From the NCBI GenBank assembly GCA_025642075.2, contig JAODUO010000945.1, positions 62,001-126,000 of the forward strand: a DNA stretch of 64,000 nt. The letters run 5' to 3'. A program made the translations under genes and the position numbers. Within the stretch, counting starts at the first letter, position 1, and each line of letters opens with the position of its first letter. Below the pieces are notes generated by a model that did no database searches, was not told the DNA's origin, and was given only the letters and a program-made list of their open reading frames with translations. The stretch is from Ridgeia piscesae. Lineage: Eukaryota; Annelida; Polychaeta; Sabellida; Siboglinidae. Positions 22,913-35,610 of this stretch are shown here, piece after piece.

Positions 22913-25873
22913 TATATATATTATATTATAAATTCTGGCACTTCGGAAGGTGTCCATTGTGCGCATTTATTTAACACGGTAAACACTGAGTACTTGGAAA
23001 CTGCCCGCGGTGTGTGAAAAAGCAACCAGAGGCAGAGGCCAAACGCACAATTATTAGTTAATGCGGCCGAATCTCCACACAACAGGCCCACATACGCTTA
23101 AACGTTTCTTCAGATCTTACCGCTCGCTACAAATCACGTCACTAGCGGAGCAATCAGGCTGAAAAGGCCTTGAATTTATCTTTCTGTGACACGCCAACTG
23201 ACGGTGCGACGAGCTTGGTGACAATTATGACACAATAGCGTGGTGACGATGCAGTCAGCGGGTAGACATCGTAGTGTTACGGACATGATTAACTATTAAT
23301 AAATCACATAACGTAACTAGTTTTCTCAACTTGTCGCCAATGGCAATGCAGTTGTTGCGTGAGGTTTTGAGATGCGCGTAGCAATAAATTGCTGGATTGT
23401 AATGATGCTAATGCCCGACAACTACCAGCTACACCAGCACCGTTTTCATCAGTTGCATGATATCGGGGCCACGTGGCTGGAACGTGGCACCTGGTGATAG
23501 CGTGGCCGAGCAAAAACAGGCGCAATGTGACGTGGCCAGGCGCCCAGGCGCATTTCGTTTTATCGATCGGCCTTCTACCTTCGGGTCGATGTTTTCTTCC
23601 GTGATCATATAAACTCGTTCTACCTAATTACAACCCTGACATATTGCCAACCGATTCCACTCCGGCGCCGTTGGGAAATAACATGATACCAACGGGACCA
23701 CGCATACAATTGGCGTCTGCTGTTCCGAGTTGTACTAATGTATAACGATTATTTTTAGTTGGGTAGTTTTCATCGGTCTTGACTTGGTCACTCAATTTAT
23801 ATAAGTCCAACCCATGTGCGGGCCATGATCGTTCTCAGTTAGTATTTCCAAATTAGCATGGTTTGAGCACCATACGGCATAACAATAAAAGTAACAAAAA
23901 TGGTCATTTCACATCGGTTTGCGTTGGTAAGCCTGTCAGCGTTGTGTATCCTTTAAAGTGCTTTACTGGGGGCGGCGGGGGGGGGCGTTTGGCGTAACGA
24001 CAGGGTAATTAATGTGACGGTGTAACATACACCGGATGCCTCGGCCCTGGCCCATGTCAGTAAACGTTTACACACGCCATGCATTGTTAGCGCATGAACC
24101 TGTTTGTTGTAGAGTTTGCACGCCTGCGTCTATTCTGGGAGCCAGCCGCGAGATTTATGACAATTCCCTGCTGTGTTGTTAGCTTTCGCGGCCTCCCCTA
24201 GGCCTAGTAGTCAACACGTGTGACATGGCCGCAGCGCTGAGTGACTCATACGATTTAGTATCTGTGTGAGGCACGGCAACAACATGTGCATGTTTATGAA
24301 CGATTTTTATCTTCCTGACTTTGTTTACCGCACAGGTGTTTGTATGTGTGTTTAGCAAGCGACAGACACGATGCACATGTGAGATACATCCCTACATAAA
24401 TGTCAACTTTACTTCAGCCGAGAGATTTGACATCGTCTTACATTTGTGGCGTGATACAGAATGTTGTATTGTTGATCAACAATAACGCTGTCGCCATGTG
24501 GTCACGAATAAACTACAATGTATCAATTCTTACGCCACAACTGCCGCGTTGTCGTATTTGGCAGCGGTCCAGATATATCTATGCTGATACAATGTATCGA
24601 TACATTTTTCACTAGAAACATGACAATTTAGGACATTTAGGTAGTAGAAAATGATGCCGAGATACTAGAAAAGCATACATTTTTAGCACAACCGAAGTTC
24701 TATTTGCTATTTGGTGAACAGAAAAGCATTTACTATACTAATAATTTGGTGAGCAAAATTTTATTTCAAATATGTATACATTTTATATATAGAATATAAA
24801 ATGCATTTTTCCTCACCAAATTAAATAACTAAGATTTTTTAACAATAGTTTTTTCGTGAACAATGGTATGTAAATATCGTCTTTTGCAGCAATTTTTATC
24901 AACATTTATAATGTACATATGATTATAGTACTTTGTTATGTATTATCACAAAGCAAAGTTCTCTACTTGACTAAGCAGCAGTATCAATATCATATAGGAC
25001 TATATCTTGTAAACAAATTACCGAATTCATGTTTAGGTTATAATTTTAATTTTTTATATAAATGATTATTTTAAATAAAATATAATAATTTTATATACAC
25101 ATACCAACTTTCTTTGCTTTGGCTTTTTTCCTTTATTTTGGCATATTGTGCAGGATTTAATGGAGGTTTCAGGGCAACAACAAAACCCCTGGGTCCTGTG
25201 GCTGGAGGGTGCTGATGTGGCATGGTACCTCCCTGTCCCCTGGCCCTGGTGTTACAATAAGACTTTTTTGAAAACAAACATCAAGCCACCAATTAATAAT
25301 CAATATGATTAACTTACCATGCCACATACCCCAGCGTGATGTCGATCATCAATATTTAAAAGGAAATTAAAAATATAAATACAATTTTCTCAGCAGATTT
25401 TTGGGAAATTCAGTAATTGTCTCTGAAGATCTGAATGCGACTCACGACCACGATTCAAAGTCAACGACAGCGTGAAACGATTCAATTCAACAGGACCCCG
25501 TGTTTACAGCCGGCCGGCTGTTCTAGTCGAGGCAGGGTGAGGTAAATTGGGCCGATTACTTACCAATTGCTCCAGCGGCGAACTGGGCGTAGACGTATTT
25601 GACGGCACTAGTGTGGTGTCGTTGGGGCTTTATCAGCGTCGCCCCTGCTGCTTTCCTTCCCGGGAATCTCTCCTCCATCCAGCGTCTTGCGCACGACGTG
25701 CACGCAACGACAACGGACGAGGCAGTCAGCGTCCGTGTGCTGTCCGCCTGGCTGACGGCAACAACCGCCGGCATCTCGACGCGCAGTTTGCGCAGTCTGT
25801 CGTTGATTTTCTGAACGTCTTTCGGTGCAAAACACCAAACGCTGAACTCGGACCAGTCGACTGCCGACGGCAT
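16241..25873 (-). CDS. Mitochondrial carrier, ornithine/basic amino acid transporter-like (SLC25 family)
   Basis: Five exons on the minus strand: 25564-25873, 17754-18144, 17272-17444, 16846-17004 and 16241-16359. All junctions are GT-AG and the phases agree, giving 383 aa. The protein has three SLC25 repeats. Their signatures are HWLDTIK (residues 113-119), CPLELLK (210-216) and HPIETVK (311-317). The first lacks the normally invariant proline, which is replaced by W114. The segment DTIKVKMQTFP and the LCP.EL.KCRLQ segment are closest to the ornithine carrier group (SLC25A15/A2), so an inner-membrane basic amino acid exchanger is likely. An N-terminal extension of about 100 residues with no recognised domain makes it longer than the usual 300-aa carrier. 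Family certain, substrate inferred. Confidence 0.93.
16532..16605. repeat. (TA)n-(CA)n microsatellite in SLC25 intron 4
   Basis: A short (TA)n run passes directly into about 26 CA dinucleotides. Confidence 0.95.
16846..17004 (-). CDS. SLC25 carrier exon 4
   Basis: Acceptor CTACCCAG, donor GTAAAT. It encodes the third repeat with CVTHPIETVKTRVQV. Confidence 0.93.
17272..17444 (-). CDS. SLC25 carrier exon 3
   Basis: Acceptor GTTGCAG, donor GTGAGT. It encodes EGVRGLYRGLPGIWAKDVPG and the SFIYFGSYE motif, the second half of carrier repeat 2. Confidence 0.93.
17754..18144 (-). CDS. SLC25 carrier exon 2
   Basis: Acceptor TTTCAG at 18145-18146, donor GTACGT at 17753. It encodes repeat 1 with the HWLDTIK signature and VKMQTFP, then the start of repeat 2 with LCPLELLKCRLQ. 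Confidence 0.93.
22783..22866 (+). tRNA. tRNA-Leu (anticodon CAG)
   Basis: The 84-nt cloverleaf has a 7-bp acceptor stem (GTCAGGA with TTCTGAC, one G-T pair) and discriminator A. The A box is TGGCCGAGCGG and the B box GGTTCGAATCC. The anticodon stem CTGCG/CGCAG closes a TTCAGGT loop, giving anticodon CAG. A long variable arm, as expected of a leucine tRNA, lies between. A short T run (CTTTTG) follows at the 3' end as a Pol III terminator. It lies inside the first intron of the SLC25 gene on the opposite strand. Confidence 0.96.
22879..22931. repeat. (TA)n microsatellite
   Basis: An alternating TA run with two AATT interruptions, starting 12 bp after the tRNA gene. Confidence 0.9.
25105..25245 (-). 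other. Orphan exon-like segment
   Basis: The minus strand is open between an AACACCAG acceptor and a TTG|GTATGT donor and encodes MPHQHPPATGPRGFVVALKP followed by a lysine-rich stretch. The length (141 nt, phase 2 to 2) would suit a cassette, but the SLC25 exon 1/exon 2 junction is phase 1, and inserting the segment there gives a stop. It is not part of the carrier protein as read and its family is unknown. Confidence 0.2.
25564..25873 (-). CDS. SLC25 carrier exon 1 (N-terminal extension)
   Basis: Starts at ATG 25873 (MPSAVDWSEFSVWCFAPKD) and ends in donor GTAAGT at 25563, phase 1. Most of the exon is a hydrophilic extension; only the last residues (QFAAGAIG) enter the first carrier repeat. 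GC content is higher than in the flanking introns. Confidence 0.85.
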
Positions 25874-27280
25874 GGTTGCTAGTGTTCAAAATAACGTGTT
25901 TAACAGCGGTTGACAGCAGCTTCGAAATGACGACTTGCTCCCGTAGTGACTATTCTTTTCTGCCCGCTCAAGGCACGAACGCCTTGATATACTAACTAGG
26001 CCGCGAGTGGTAAACAACGTCACGTGACCGAGAACTCGCGCCGGCCATGAACTTGATGACGGACGGCCGCTGTGGGTGCGATCTGTTTGTTTTCGCCGTG
26101 GCTGGCTCTCGATGAGAGACTCCTTTCGCCGAAGTGCTATTATAATGTTATTATATTGCTCATTCTTGAGTGCATTTAGCACAGTAACCTGTCGAAAGTC
26201 GTCGATATTGAAAAGCAGTGATTAAGTCGATCGAGTTAACGTCTGATTATGTTAAGTAACTTTTGGCAGAATGCTCGACGTCAGATTAACTTATAAAGCG
26301 CTGGATTGTAATTAATTAGTGCACACGTACGACATTTCCAGTATGTGACCAAGGATCCTTGATGTGAATATAAACGTTACTCATTCATAACCACTATTTT
26401 ACGCACGGGGAGACCCGGGGTGTTTGTGACATTTTTCTTAATTAATCTAATTTGTTCTAATGTTCTTAACATTCTTTGTAATAAAAGTTAATTCCAAAGT
26501 TGTTGCGGTTATTTAATTATATAAACTTTTACAAACGCAATATAGTCGTAGTGTATGGGTACTAATACAGTAACTTGTTCAAAATATGAAATTTTGGTCA
26601 TTCAATAAAGGGTCTCTTATGTGACAATCTGTCCCAAGCCCGGGTAGGTTGCCACACATTATAATATAATGTTTATTGGTTCTCGCAAAATGTGGAACCT
26701 TCGATTGAAATTATGTTATTGTAAGCGAAAGAAAAGACACATTTTGAAAGGTGCCTGGTCGTGTGGTTGGTGAATATTGCATAAAATGCGATGTAAAAGG
26801 TGTCACCTTTAATAAGTATAATTAATGTATTTTAATAACACGTTTCATGAAAATTATAACTACTGGAATAACGTTGCCCATTACAGCATAACATACCTTG
26901 AAATGTGTAGGATAGACATTAGTCACCCAAAGTATAATATAGATATAGATCGGTTTAAAAAATTCGTTTTTGTTTTGTTTTCACAAATATTAATTGCTAC
27001 TGATCACAACGTAAACAATGCGACAACCAAACCCAGAAGTGTTGTGACAACCCGAAACCTCATAATGATTTGGCCCAAAATATAAAACTTGAAGTGACAC
27101 TTGTACAAATGAGTTTAATAAAAAATTCCATGCACACGCATGTTTGACCGATCCCAGTGAATTGGTCCCTTGATCTTGACATGGTAGTTTTATCAAGGCG
27201 ATACCCAGCTAAATTCTACTCGATGTTGTATCACAAATAGAAACTTTATAGCATAACAAAACTTTATAGCATAACAAAAC

Positions 27281-27440
27281 AATTTCGTTCACCCCACATT
27301 TGCCTGTGTCTTTCGGAAGAGACACTAAAAGCCGGTGGTCCCTTCCGTCTGGTGTCTATGCCAGGGGAAGTAAAAGATCCCACACAGGGGGTAAATGTGT
27401 AACCTGTAGTGGACTCACTACTTCTAGAGAAGGACAACTC
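27281..27440 (+). repeat. Dispersed repeat, copy 1
   Basis: AATTTCGTTCAC, then TTTGCCTGTGTCTTTCGGAA, AAAGCCGGTGGTCCCTTC and CCTGTAGTGGACTCACTA, match 61430-61588 over about 160 bp with scattered differences and in the same orientation. No ORF. The class is unknown. Confidence 0.75.
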
Positions 27441-27751
27441 CTGCGTTAGCCCAAATTTGGGCTGTGGAGGAAACTACCTAAGAACTAAGAAAAGTCGTGG
27501 ACTGTAAAACAATATTCAATCGCAGAACTTAAACACACATTGGGGTCATGTTTACTAGTCGGTGACTACAAAGACAACACCTAGTGTTCTACGCATTGGG
27601 GGAACGGGTACTAAAAGACCCCCCCAGAAAACTGAAGCTGAAGATATTCCGGCTCGTTGGATTTGAATTAACACCTATGACGGAGTATCAAATGTTTTCA
27701 TTTGTGCAAAATCGCAATCCTGGAAGTACATTTATTCATCTTGTGTTTCGA

Positions 27752-27752
<1 letters not shown>

Positions 27753-27819
<67 letters not shown>
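27753..27819. repeat. (TA)n microsatellite
   Basis: An uninterrupted TA dinucleotide run of about 67 bp. Confidence 0.97.
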
Positions 27820-27822
<3 letters not shown>

Positions 27823-28872
27823 TTCATCACATTATTTACTTCGCTGTCTTATGGAGTTTATTTCTGGGAAGTCGTTTTCTTTGGGAGGGCTTTGTCAAAT
27901 AGGGTTTCGTTTTTTTTTGGGTGGAGGGCTTTGTCAAATAGGATTTCGATTTTTAATGTGGGGGTGTATATTTCACAGGGATCGTTTCTGTATTTATAGT
28001 GGAAACATTCGAGGTTGTGTTACAAGAAACCCATATAAATTCATTATAATTAATATTGTGTTGATGTATATAACGGCCGGCCTAGAGAAAGCTTGTTTCA
28101 GACACGCGGCTAAGCGCACGTGGAAGCTATTCGGTAGCTACACGTCAATAAATGTTGGTATAAAATAAATGCAGCTGGGTGCGTAATATCTTTATGAATC
28201 AAGCAATGAATGCATCGATATACTTGGTGCATGCATGGTACCGACATAATAACTTATACGTAAAACTATAATTATATTAATAACAAATAGCATAACATTT
28301 GTGTAATTCCTCGACTTTCTACGTCGATAACACCTGGCATTCGGCACGGTCCCTAACCTATTTCTCAACGCCATAAAATAGCGCAGCAGTGAAATTTAAG
28401 CGCCGAACGACAATTACCCGAAAGCTCCAACAACAGCCGAGATGTTATCGCCCCTGGATGGATCGACTCCGGGCTGATTAAACATCTCGAGCGACTGCCC
28501 TATGCCATCTGCCGTCTCTCCGCCGGTCGATGGATCACCGGCCTCGCAGCTCGCTCATTGGCACACCTGGCCTAGAACACGTGTTCTCGGAATGACACGG
28601 CTCAGTCCACACCTGTTCGCGGAGTTAATTCGCCTAACCGCATCCAGGTCATGTTTACACGGACCGACCAATCTGTCAAAAAGTTCTCTTCGATAGACTC
28701 GTTCGCGGAGTAGCTTGGTGCGTAAATATAGCGCGTCCGTGATTTAGGTTCTGTGCACGTGGACCGTGGCGTATTCCGCGAAGGTGTTGTGTATTTACAT
28801 GTACTACTCGGAGTTTGGTGACCCCCGACCGATGTTGAATGCATTCATATTCCGTTGCCTAGAAGTTTAGAA

Positions 28873-28874
<2 letters not shown>

Positions 28875-28946
<72 letters not shown>
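28875..28946. repeat. (TA)n microsatellite
   Basis: An uninterrupted TA dinucleotide run of about 72 bp. Confidence 0.97.
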
Positions 28947-28949
<3 letters not shown>

Positions 28950-29540
28950 GTTAAATTGAGCATTGACAAATTGGGTAAAACAACAGTTTCAGCAAACACT
29001 TGATCAACTACATTCCTAAACGTGTCCTCAATATTTCAAATCAGGGATTGAAATAATATATTAGCGTCAATAGGAATTGGAAGAGGAATTTATGTTTAAT
29101 TGCTTCATATTGTATAGTTTCACAAACGTCTGAACAAATGAACATTGCATCCCTCTAGTCAAGCGCATTTGCAAATATTAGTACGGACGTTTTAATGAGC
29201 TTCAAGACTGGGTGTTTTGTGAGCATTAAGTGGGCACAATTTCACGCTTTTGGTGACCTTCTAGGGATGTAATTGGATGTTTTGTTGCGTTGGTTAGTGT
29301 CAAGACACACGGCTCTCTGAAGGGATTAGTAAACCAAAGCGTTCTATACCTACTTGTGCCCACCATGCGTACAGTTGGTGCATTTGTAGGCGATGTCTGT
29401 GGGTTCGTTTGATGTCACGATGACCTCAGCTCTCGCCGCTGTACAACCAGTAAAACACTGGTAGAACGGTGACTGCGTCAGCGGTGCTAGTTGATTGCGT
29501 GGCGGAATACTTTCCCAGGTATTACGTCGGGTAGACGCAC

Positions 29541-29795
<255 letters not shown>

Positions 29796-30599
29796 ATAGA
29801 GATATTACAACACGCAACTATTTGAACAAACAATATGGACATAACAAAACGATACTTTTTGTCTATAGACCCATGAACGAAATACTGCGTAATTTTGGAC
29901 ACGATGCCTGGAAACGACAAAGGCAGACCACAGGCGGCAGGAGGGGTTTAAAGAGCCTCAAAGGGGTGACGTTGTGGGGGATCGCCGCAGGTATAAATGA
30001 CTTATGACACACGTGTGTGGCATCTATTTGTATATATTATGTTAAAAACGAACTCTCGTTGAAAAACATACACGTGAACGTGTTCTTGTTCACCCTTTCC
30101 GTTCTGTACAAGGCAAAACTTCAAATACCAACCCAATAAGTAAACACGCCGCCTTCTCGGACGAATACAACGACTCACGGTTAAGTCGTAGTACTCCCCC
30201 TCGGGTGACGCGCATCTCGATACTTTGAAATGAGCAAACATTACATTTCGCGAAGTGATCAGGTTGCGTCATCAAGCCTCGGTGAAGTAGTTGGATCTGT
30301 CGGTGACATCCGCAACGCTATAAGCAGGCTGTCGATTGGCAACGTCAATAGGACTACTATTTTCACAAGTATGAGCCTATTTTTAGCAGCAGGCGGAAAC
30401 AAAAGTGGCTTTGTTTTAAACAGTTTCATTTGTTGTTAGATTTTGTTTTGACAATCACAATACCGTCAGAAAAACTGAAGAAATGACAAAGAAATATTTT
30501 AATAAAAATTTATAAAATCTGACATGCGTCAATGCAAGACCTTGGCGTTTTGATAATATGTGTGTTTAATGGTTGCTTTAGGAAAGGTAGGCCTAGCAC

Positions 30600-30623
30600 A
30601 CGCGCGCGTGCGCGCGCGCGCGC

Positions 30624-30656
<33 letters not shown>
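30600..30656. repeat. (CG)n/(TG)n alternating array
   Basis: An alternating purine-pyrimidine run (CGCGCGTGCGCG then TGTGTG) at the inner edge of the inverted right arm of copy A. It is the counterpart of the CA array at the left arm. Confidence 0.9.
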
Positions 30657-30660
<4 letters not shown>

Positions 30661-30905
30661 GTGCGTCTACCCGACGTAATACCTGGGAAAGTATTCCGCC
30701 ACGCAATCAACTAGCACCGCTGACGCATTCACCGTTCTACCAGTGTTTTACTGGTTGTACAGCGGCGAGAGCTGAGGTCATCGTGACATAAAACGAACGC
30801 ACAAACATCGCCTACCAATGCACCAACTGTACGCATGGTGGGCACATGGGGGGGCTCAACCGTGTACGGGTACAGAGAACGCGTTTAAACTGTCCAGTCC
30901 AGTGT
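30656..30905 (-). repeat. Inverted right arm of the repeated element in copy A
   Basis: This is the reverse complement of 33389-33642 in copy B (and of 29355-29545 where the left arm of A is shorter). Landmarks are GTCTACCCGACGTAATACC, CCAGTGTTTTACTGG and GTACGCATGGTGGGCACATG. Arms facing each other across a core with microsatellites give a fold-back layout. Confidence 0.8.
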
Positions 30906-33635
30906 GTGTGCGTGTGTATACAGTCTATGTGTGCGTGTGTGCGTGCGTCTGCGTAGAGCACGGCCTAAACGTGCGTGCGTGCGTGCGCATGTGAGTGTTC
31001 TTACGGTTAAACGAATCTTAATAATCGTTTCTGTGCCCAGACGCACAACAACATTATAACCAGGCACAGTAATAAAACAAAAACAGGTAGTAGATGCGGA
31101 CACTGCATTTATATCTGCTTTTAAGTTAGTGTGAAAGGCAAAATGAACAAACGCAGGAAGCTCCTGCAATGTGTCGTTTGACTAACACATTCAAATGTTT
31201 ATTGCGGAGATGAGCTGTCTGCATTTCCCGAAGAAGAAAACTCAGAGTGAATAGGCCATCCGGGTTAGAGATACTGTTGGGAATATTCAAAATGTTCCCA
31301 TTAATACGTCTCCGAGAGCAAGACGTGGTCAACACCGCCCCCCCCCCCCAAATCTGGACACCGGAAGATGTGGTGGTTACATAAACAGTGTTAGGTGACA
31401 GCTGGTCATCGTGAGTTCGGTGACCGACGTGACGAGTACAGTCGCCAACAAGTTGTAAGGAATTATGGTTGCATAAATTCCTTGTAATTACTTTTCATGA
31501 AATATTATAATTATTATACATGATGTATAATTATTATATATGAAGTCATAATTAACAGAATATTGTAGAAATGCAGTAGTCAAGCTAGAAGCATAGCTTG
31601 GTGTCCTTAAACCAGTTATATCCAGTTGTCCGAGTTCGCTATGGATAGACCAGGCATAGTTCTTGGGAGTAGGAGCTTGACCACTGAGATGGCCGTAGGT
31701 AAGAGATACCAGCTCCTTATTAGTTAGTGCAGAGGTGCACTAGACCTGACGCTGACCAATAGATTGGCCAGGCACATAGCAAGAGAGCGAAGTAGCCAGT
31801 ATTTAAAGAGTAGTGCGAGAGAGAGGAGGAGGGAGAGCACGCACGCACCATGTAACTTCACGTCTGGCGCCCACGGAGCCAGGCCAGTTAGACAATTGTA
31901 TTGACTTCTGTATTATGCTGTCTGTATTAAAGTTCTTGAAACGAACACTTGGAAAAGTGTTCTGCAAATGATTGAGTAATTAGAATCTCTCTCCGTGAGT
32001 ATATGATTTCTAATGGACAGTGACACTGTGGCTGAACTGAATAGGTCATGGCTAACTGTCTATGGGGTCAGTACAGAGGGGAAATATTGCGTTACGAGCC
32101 CAAGATTACAATGCCGAGTCTACGACTATACAACAAGAGGCAGATGCGGATTGATGAAGGGCAAATTAAAGACCGGCCAATTCTAACAGAGTGAACGGAG
32201 TTGGGTAATGTTTGGTGTAGCTCAAAGCCCCCACTCAGTGTCAGTACCCCCCCCCCTAATAAGTAGCCTCGCGTCGGTACCAGTGTTAATAACCCCCTTC
32301 CAAATCCCATGCAACGGTCCCGGACCAGTAGTTCAACTGTGTACCCAGGTCTCTTCAAGGGCTGTACGGGGAGCAACAGTACCACACTTGGCCTTGGATA
32401 CAGATCTGCGTTTACGACTTGTGTACAAATTAAGCGGTCTGCGGTGAGGTGTTTTCGCGAAGACCGCGCCCGGCGTCAGGGTGAACAACCAGGCAGTAAC
32501 CAAGCAGCGACTGACCCCGGCTTCTCGTGTGTAACGTAAACAAGGAGGTCTACCTGGACAGAGGCTGTCGTACGTGTCCGTGTCAGAACTACGCACATGT
32601 AGATAAGTATGACAGCGGTGTTTCGTAAAATGAAGTATGAGTCAACATCGTGTACGTTTTTGCAATCAACAAGCGTTGTGGCTTGTAGCTCGTGTACTTG
32701 GTGGAGTGGCCACAACATTTCTATCTAATATATCTAGATTATTTAATTCCAACACAGGATGACCATCGGGAGAATTTCAACGCGCCGTAATCGTTATAGT
32801 GATGGTTGACACTAACCCTAATTCAGATCTGCCCTTATTGAAATCGTTTAAGTATGAAAGGATCAGTGACGAATTATAAACAAGTTCACCTCATAACTGG
32901 AATCCTATGTCTGGGAATTAAACACGATTGTTTGAAAATGTAACTGGGACGCGGACCGAATTGTAATTTGCGGGATGGGCTGCGGGTTCAGATTTCCAGC
33001 CCGCGCAGGGCTTTTTTTTATTTAGCAAGCACACACTTCTTGTGATTAATCCAAGCGATAACATGCATGTCGGTGTACCATTGGATTGCAAGGACAAACT
33101 ATATACACAGAGAGCTGAGAGAGAAGTACACTTGTAAAGACGAGAATCCTGGCAGCAAACCATTGATAGGTATTAAAGACAAAACTGTCCAAAATATATA
33201 TTGACTAGTATACGTGTTCATTCCAAGCAAACTTTGAAGGTTATTTGTATCCGTTGTTTTGAAGTGTTTTTCATTTTCTTACGGCGAATCTCGGGAACAA
33301 TGCATTAGCACAATCACTGCCAAAGGTCTGCCGAACTCGTCGGATGCGGCGTGAAATAATATTATACTGTAAGAATACCTCACATTATGGTGGACTGGAC
33401 AGTTTAAACGCGTTCTCTGTTCGCGTACACGATCGAGCCCCCCATGTGCCCACCATGCGTACAGTTGGTGCATTTGTAGGCGATGTTTATGGGTTCGTTT
33501 GGTGTCACGATGACCTCAGCTCTCGCCGCTGTACAACCAGTAAAACACTGGTAGAACGGTGACTGCGTCAGCGGTGCTAGTTGATTGCGTGGCGTAATAC
33601 TTTCCCAGGTATTACGTCGGGTAGACGCACAACAC

Positions 33636-33961
<326 letters not shown>

Positions 33962-34772
33962 ATAGAGATATTACAACACGCAAATATTTGAACAAACAAT
34001 ATTGACATAACAAAACGATACTTTTTGTCTATAGACCCATGAACGAAATACTGCGTAATTTTGGACACGATGCCTGGAAACGACAAAGGCAGACCACAGG
34101 CGGCAGGAGGGGTTTAAAGAGCCTCAAAGGGGTGACGTTGTGGGGGATCGCCGCAGGTATAAATGACTTATGACACACGTGTGTGGCATCTATTTGTATA
34201 TATTATGTTAAAAACGAACTCTCGTTGAAAAACATACACGTGAACGTGTTCTTGTTCACCCTTTCCGTTCTGTACAAGGCAAAACTTCAAATACCAACCC
34301 AATAAGTAAACACGCCGCCTTCTCGGACGAATACAACGACTCACGGTTAAGTCGTAGTACTCCCCCTCGGGTGACGCGCATCTCGATACTTTGAAATGAG
34401 CAAACATTACATTTCGCGAAGTGATCAGGTTGCGTCATCAAGCCTCGGTGAAGTAGTTGGATCTGTCGGTGACATCCGCAACGCTATAAGCAGGCTGTCG
34501 ATTGGCAACGTCAATAGGACTACTATTTTCACAAGTATGAGCCTATTTTTAGCAGCAGGCGGAAACAAAAGTGGCTTTGTTTTAAACAGTTTCATTTGTT
34601 GTTAGATTTTGTTTTGACAATCACAATACCGTCAGAAAAACTGAAGAAATGACAAAGAAATATTTTAATAAAAATTTATAAAATCTGACATGCGTCAATG
34701 CAAGACCTTGGCTTTTTGATAATATGTGTGTTTAATGGTTGCTTTAGGAAAGGTAGGCCTAGCACACGCGTG

Positions 34773-34820
34773 CGTGCGTGCGTGCGTGCGTGCGTGTGTG
34801 TGTGTGTGTGTGTGTGTGTT
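34773..34820. repeat. (CGTG)n-(TG)n array
   Basis: Counterpart of 30600-30656 in copy B, but made of CGTG tetramers rather than CG dimers. Confidence 0.9.
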
Positions 34821-35610
34821 GTGCGTCTACCCGACGTAATACCTGGGAAAGTATTCCGCCACGCAGTCAACTAGCACCGCTGACGCATTCACCGTTCTAC
34901 CAGTGTTTTACTGGTTGTACAGCGGCGAGAGCTGAGGTCATCGTGACATAAAACGAACGCACAAACATCGCCTACCAATGCACCAACTGTACGCATGGTG
35001 GGCACATGGGGGGGGGCTCAACCGTGTACGGGAACAGAGAACGCGTTTAAACTGTCCAGTCCAGTGTGTGTGCGTGTGTATACAGTCTATGTGTGCGTGT
35101 GTGCGTGCGTCTGCGTAGAGCACGGCCTACACGTGCGTGCGTGCGTGCGCATGTGAGTGTTCTTACGGTTAAACGAATCTTAATAATCGTTTCTGTGCCC
35201 AGACGCACAACAACATTATAACCAGGCACAGTAATAAAACAAAAACAGGTAGTAGATGCGGACACTGCATTTATATCTGCTTTTAAGTTAGTGTGAAAGG
35301 CAAAATGAACAAACGCAGGAAGCTCCTGCAATGTGTCGTTTGACTAACACATTTAAATGTTTATTGCGGAGATGAGCTGTCTGCATTTCCCGAAGAAGAA
35401 AACGAGGAGTGAACAGGCCATCCGGGTTAGAGATACTGTTGGGAATATTCAAAATATTCCCATTAATACGTCCCCGAGAGCAAGACGTGGTCAAAACCGC
35501 CCCCCCCCAATCTGTACACCGGAAGATGTGGTGGTTACATAAAGAGTGTTAGGTGACAGCTGGTCATCGTGAGTTTGCTGACCGACGTGACGAGTACAGT
35601 CGCCAACAAG

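Larger units (their letters stand above)
18147..25561 (-). other. SLC25 intron 1 (content)
   Basis: About 7.4 kb. It contains a diverged GTTACA-rich repeat at about 18170-18400, a tRNA-Leu gene at 22783-22866 (opposite strand), a (TA)n tract after it, and an exon-like segment at 25105-25245 (-). An open frame of 162 codons at 20702-21190 (+) shows no recognisable domain and is not called a gene. Confidence 0.5.
25874..29354. other. Region upstream of SLC25: mostly unannotated
   Basis: No coding exon was recognised. It should contain the SLC25 promoter (minus strand, just above 25873), but no clear core element was seen. It includes a dispersed repeat copy (27281-27440) and two long (TA)n tracts. 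At 27241-27280 an 18-bp phrase (ACTTTATAGCATAACAAA) is directly duplicated. Confidence 0.5.

Noticed and set aside
22651..22974. 107-codon frame containing MAERSKALRSGRSLVLQAWV
   Set aside because: This peptide is the translation of the tRNA-Leu gene.
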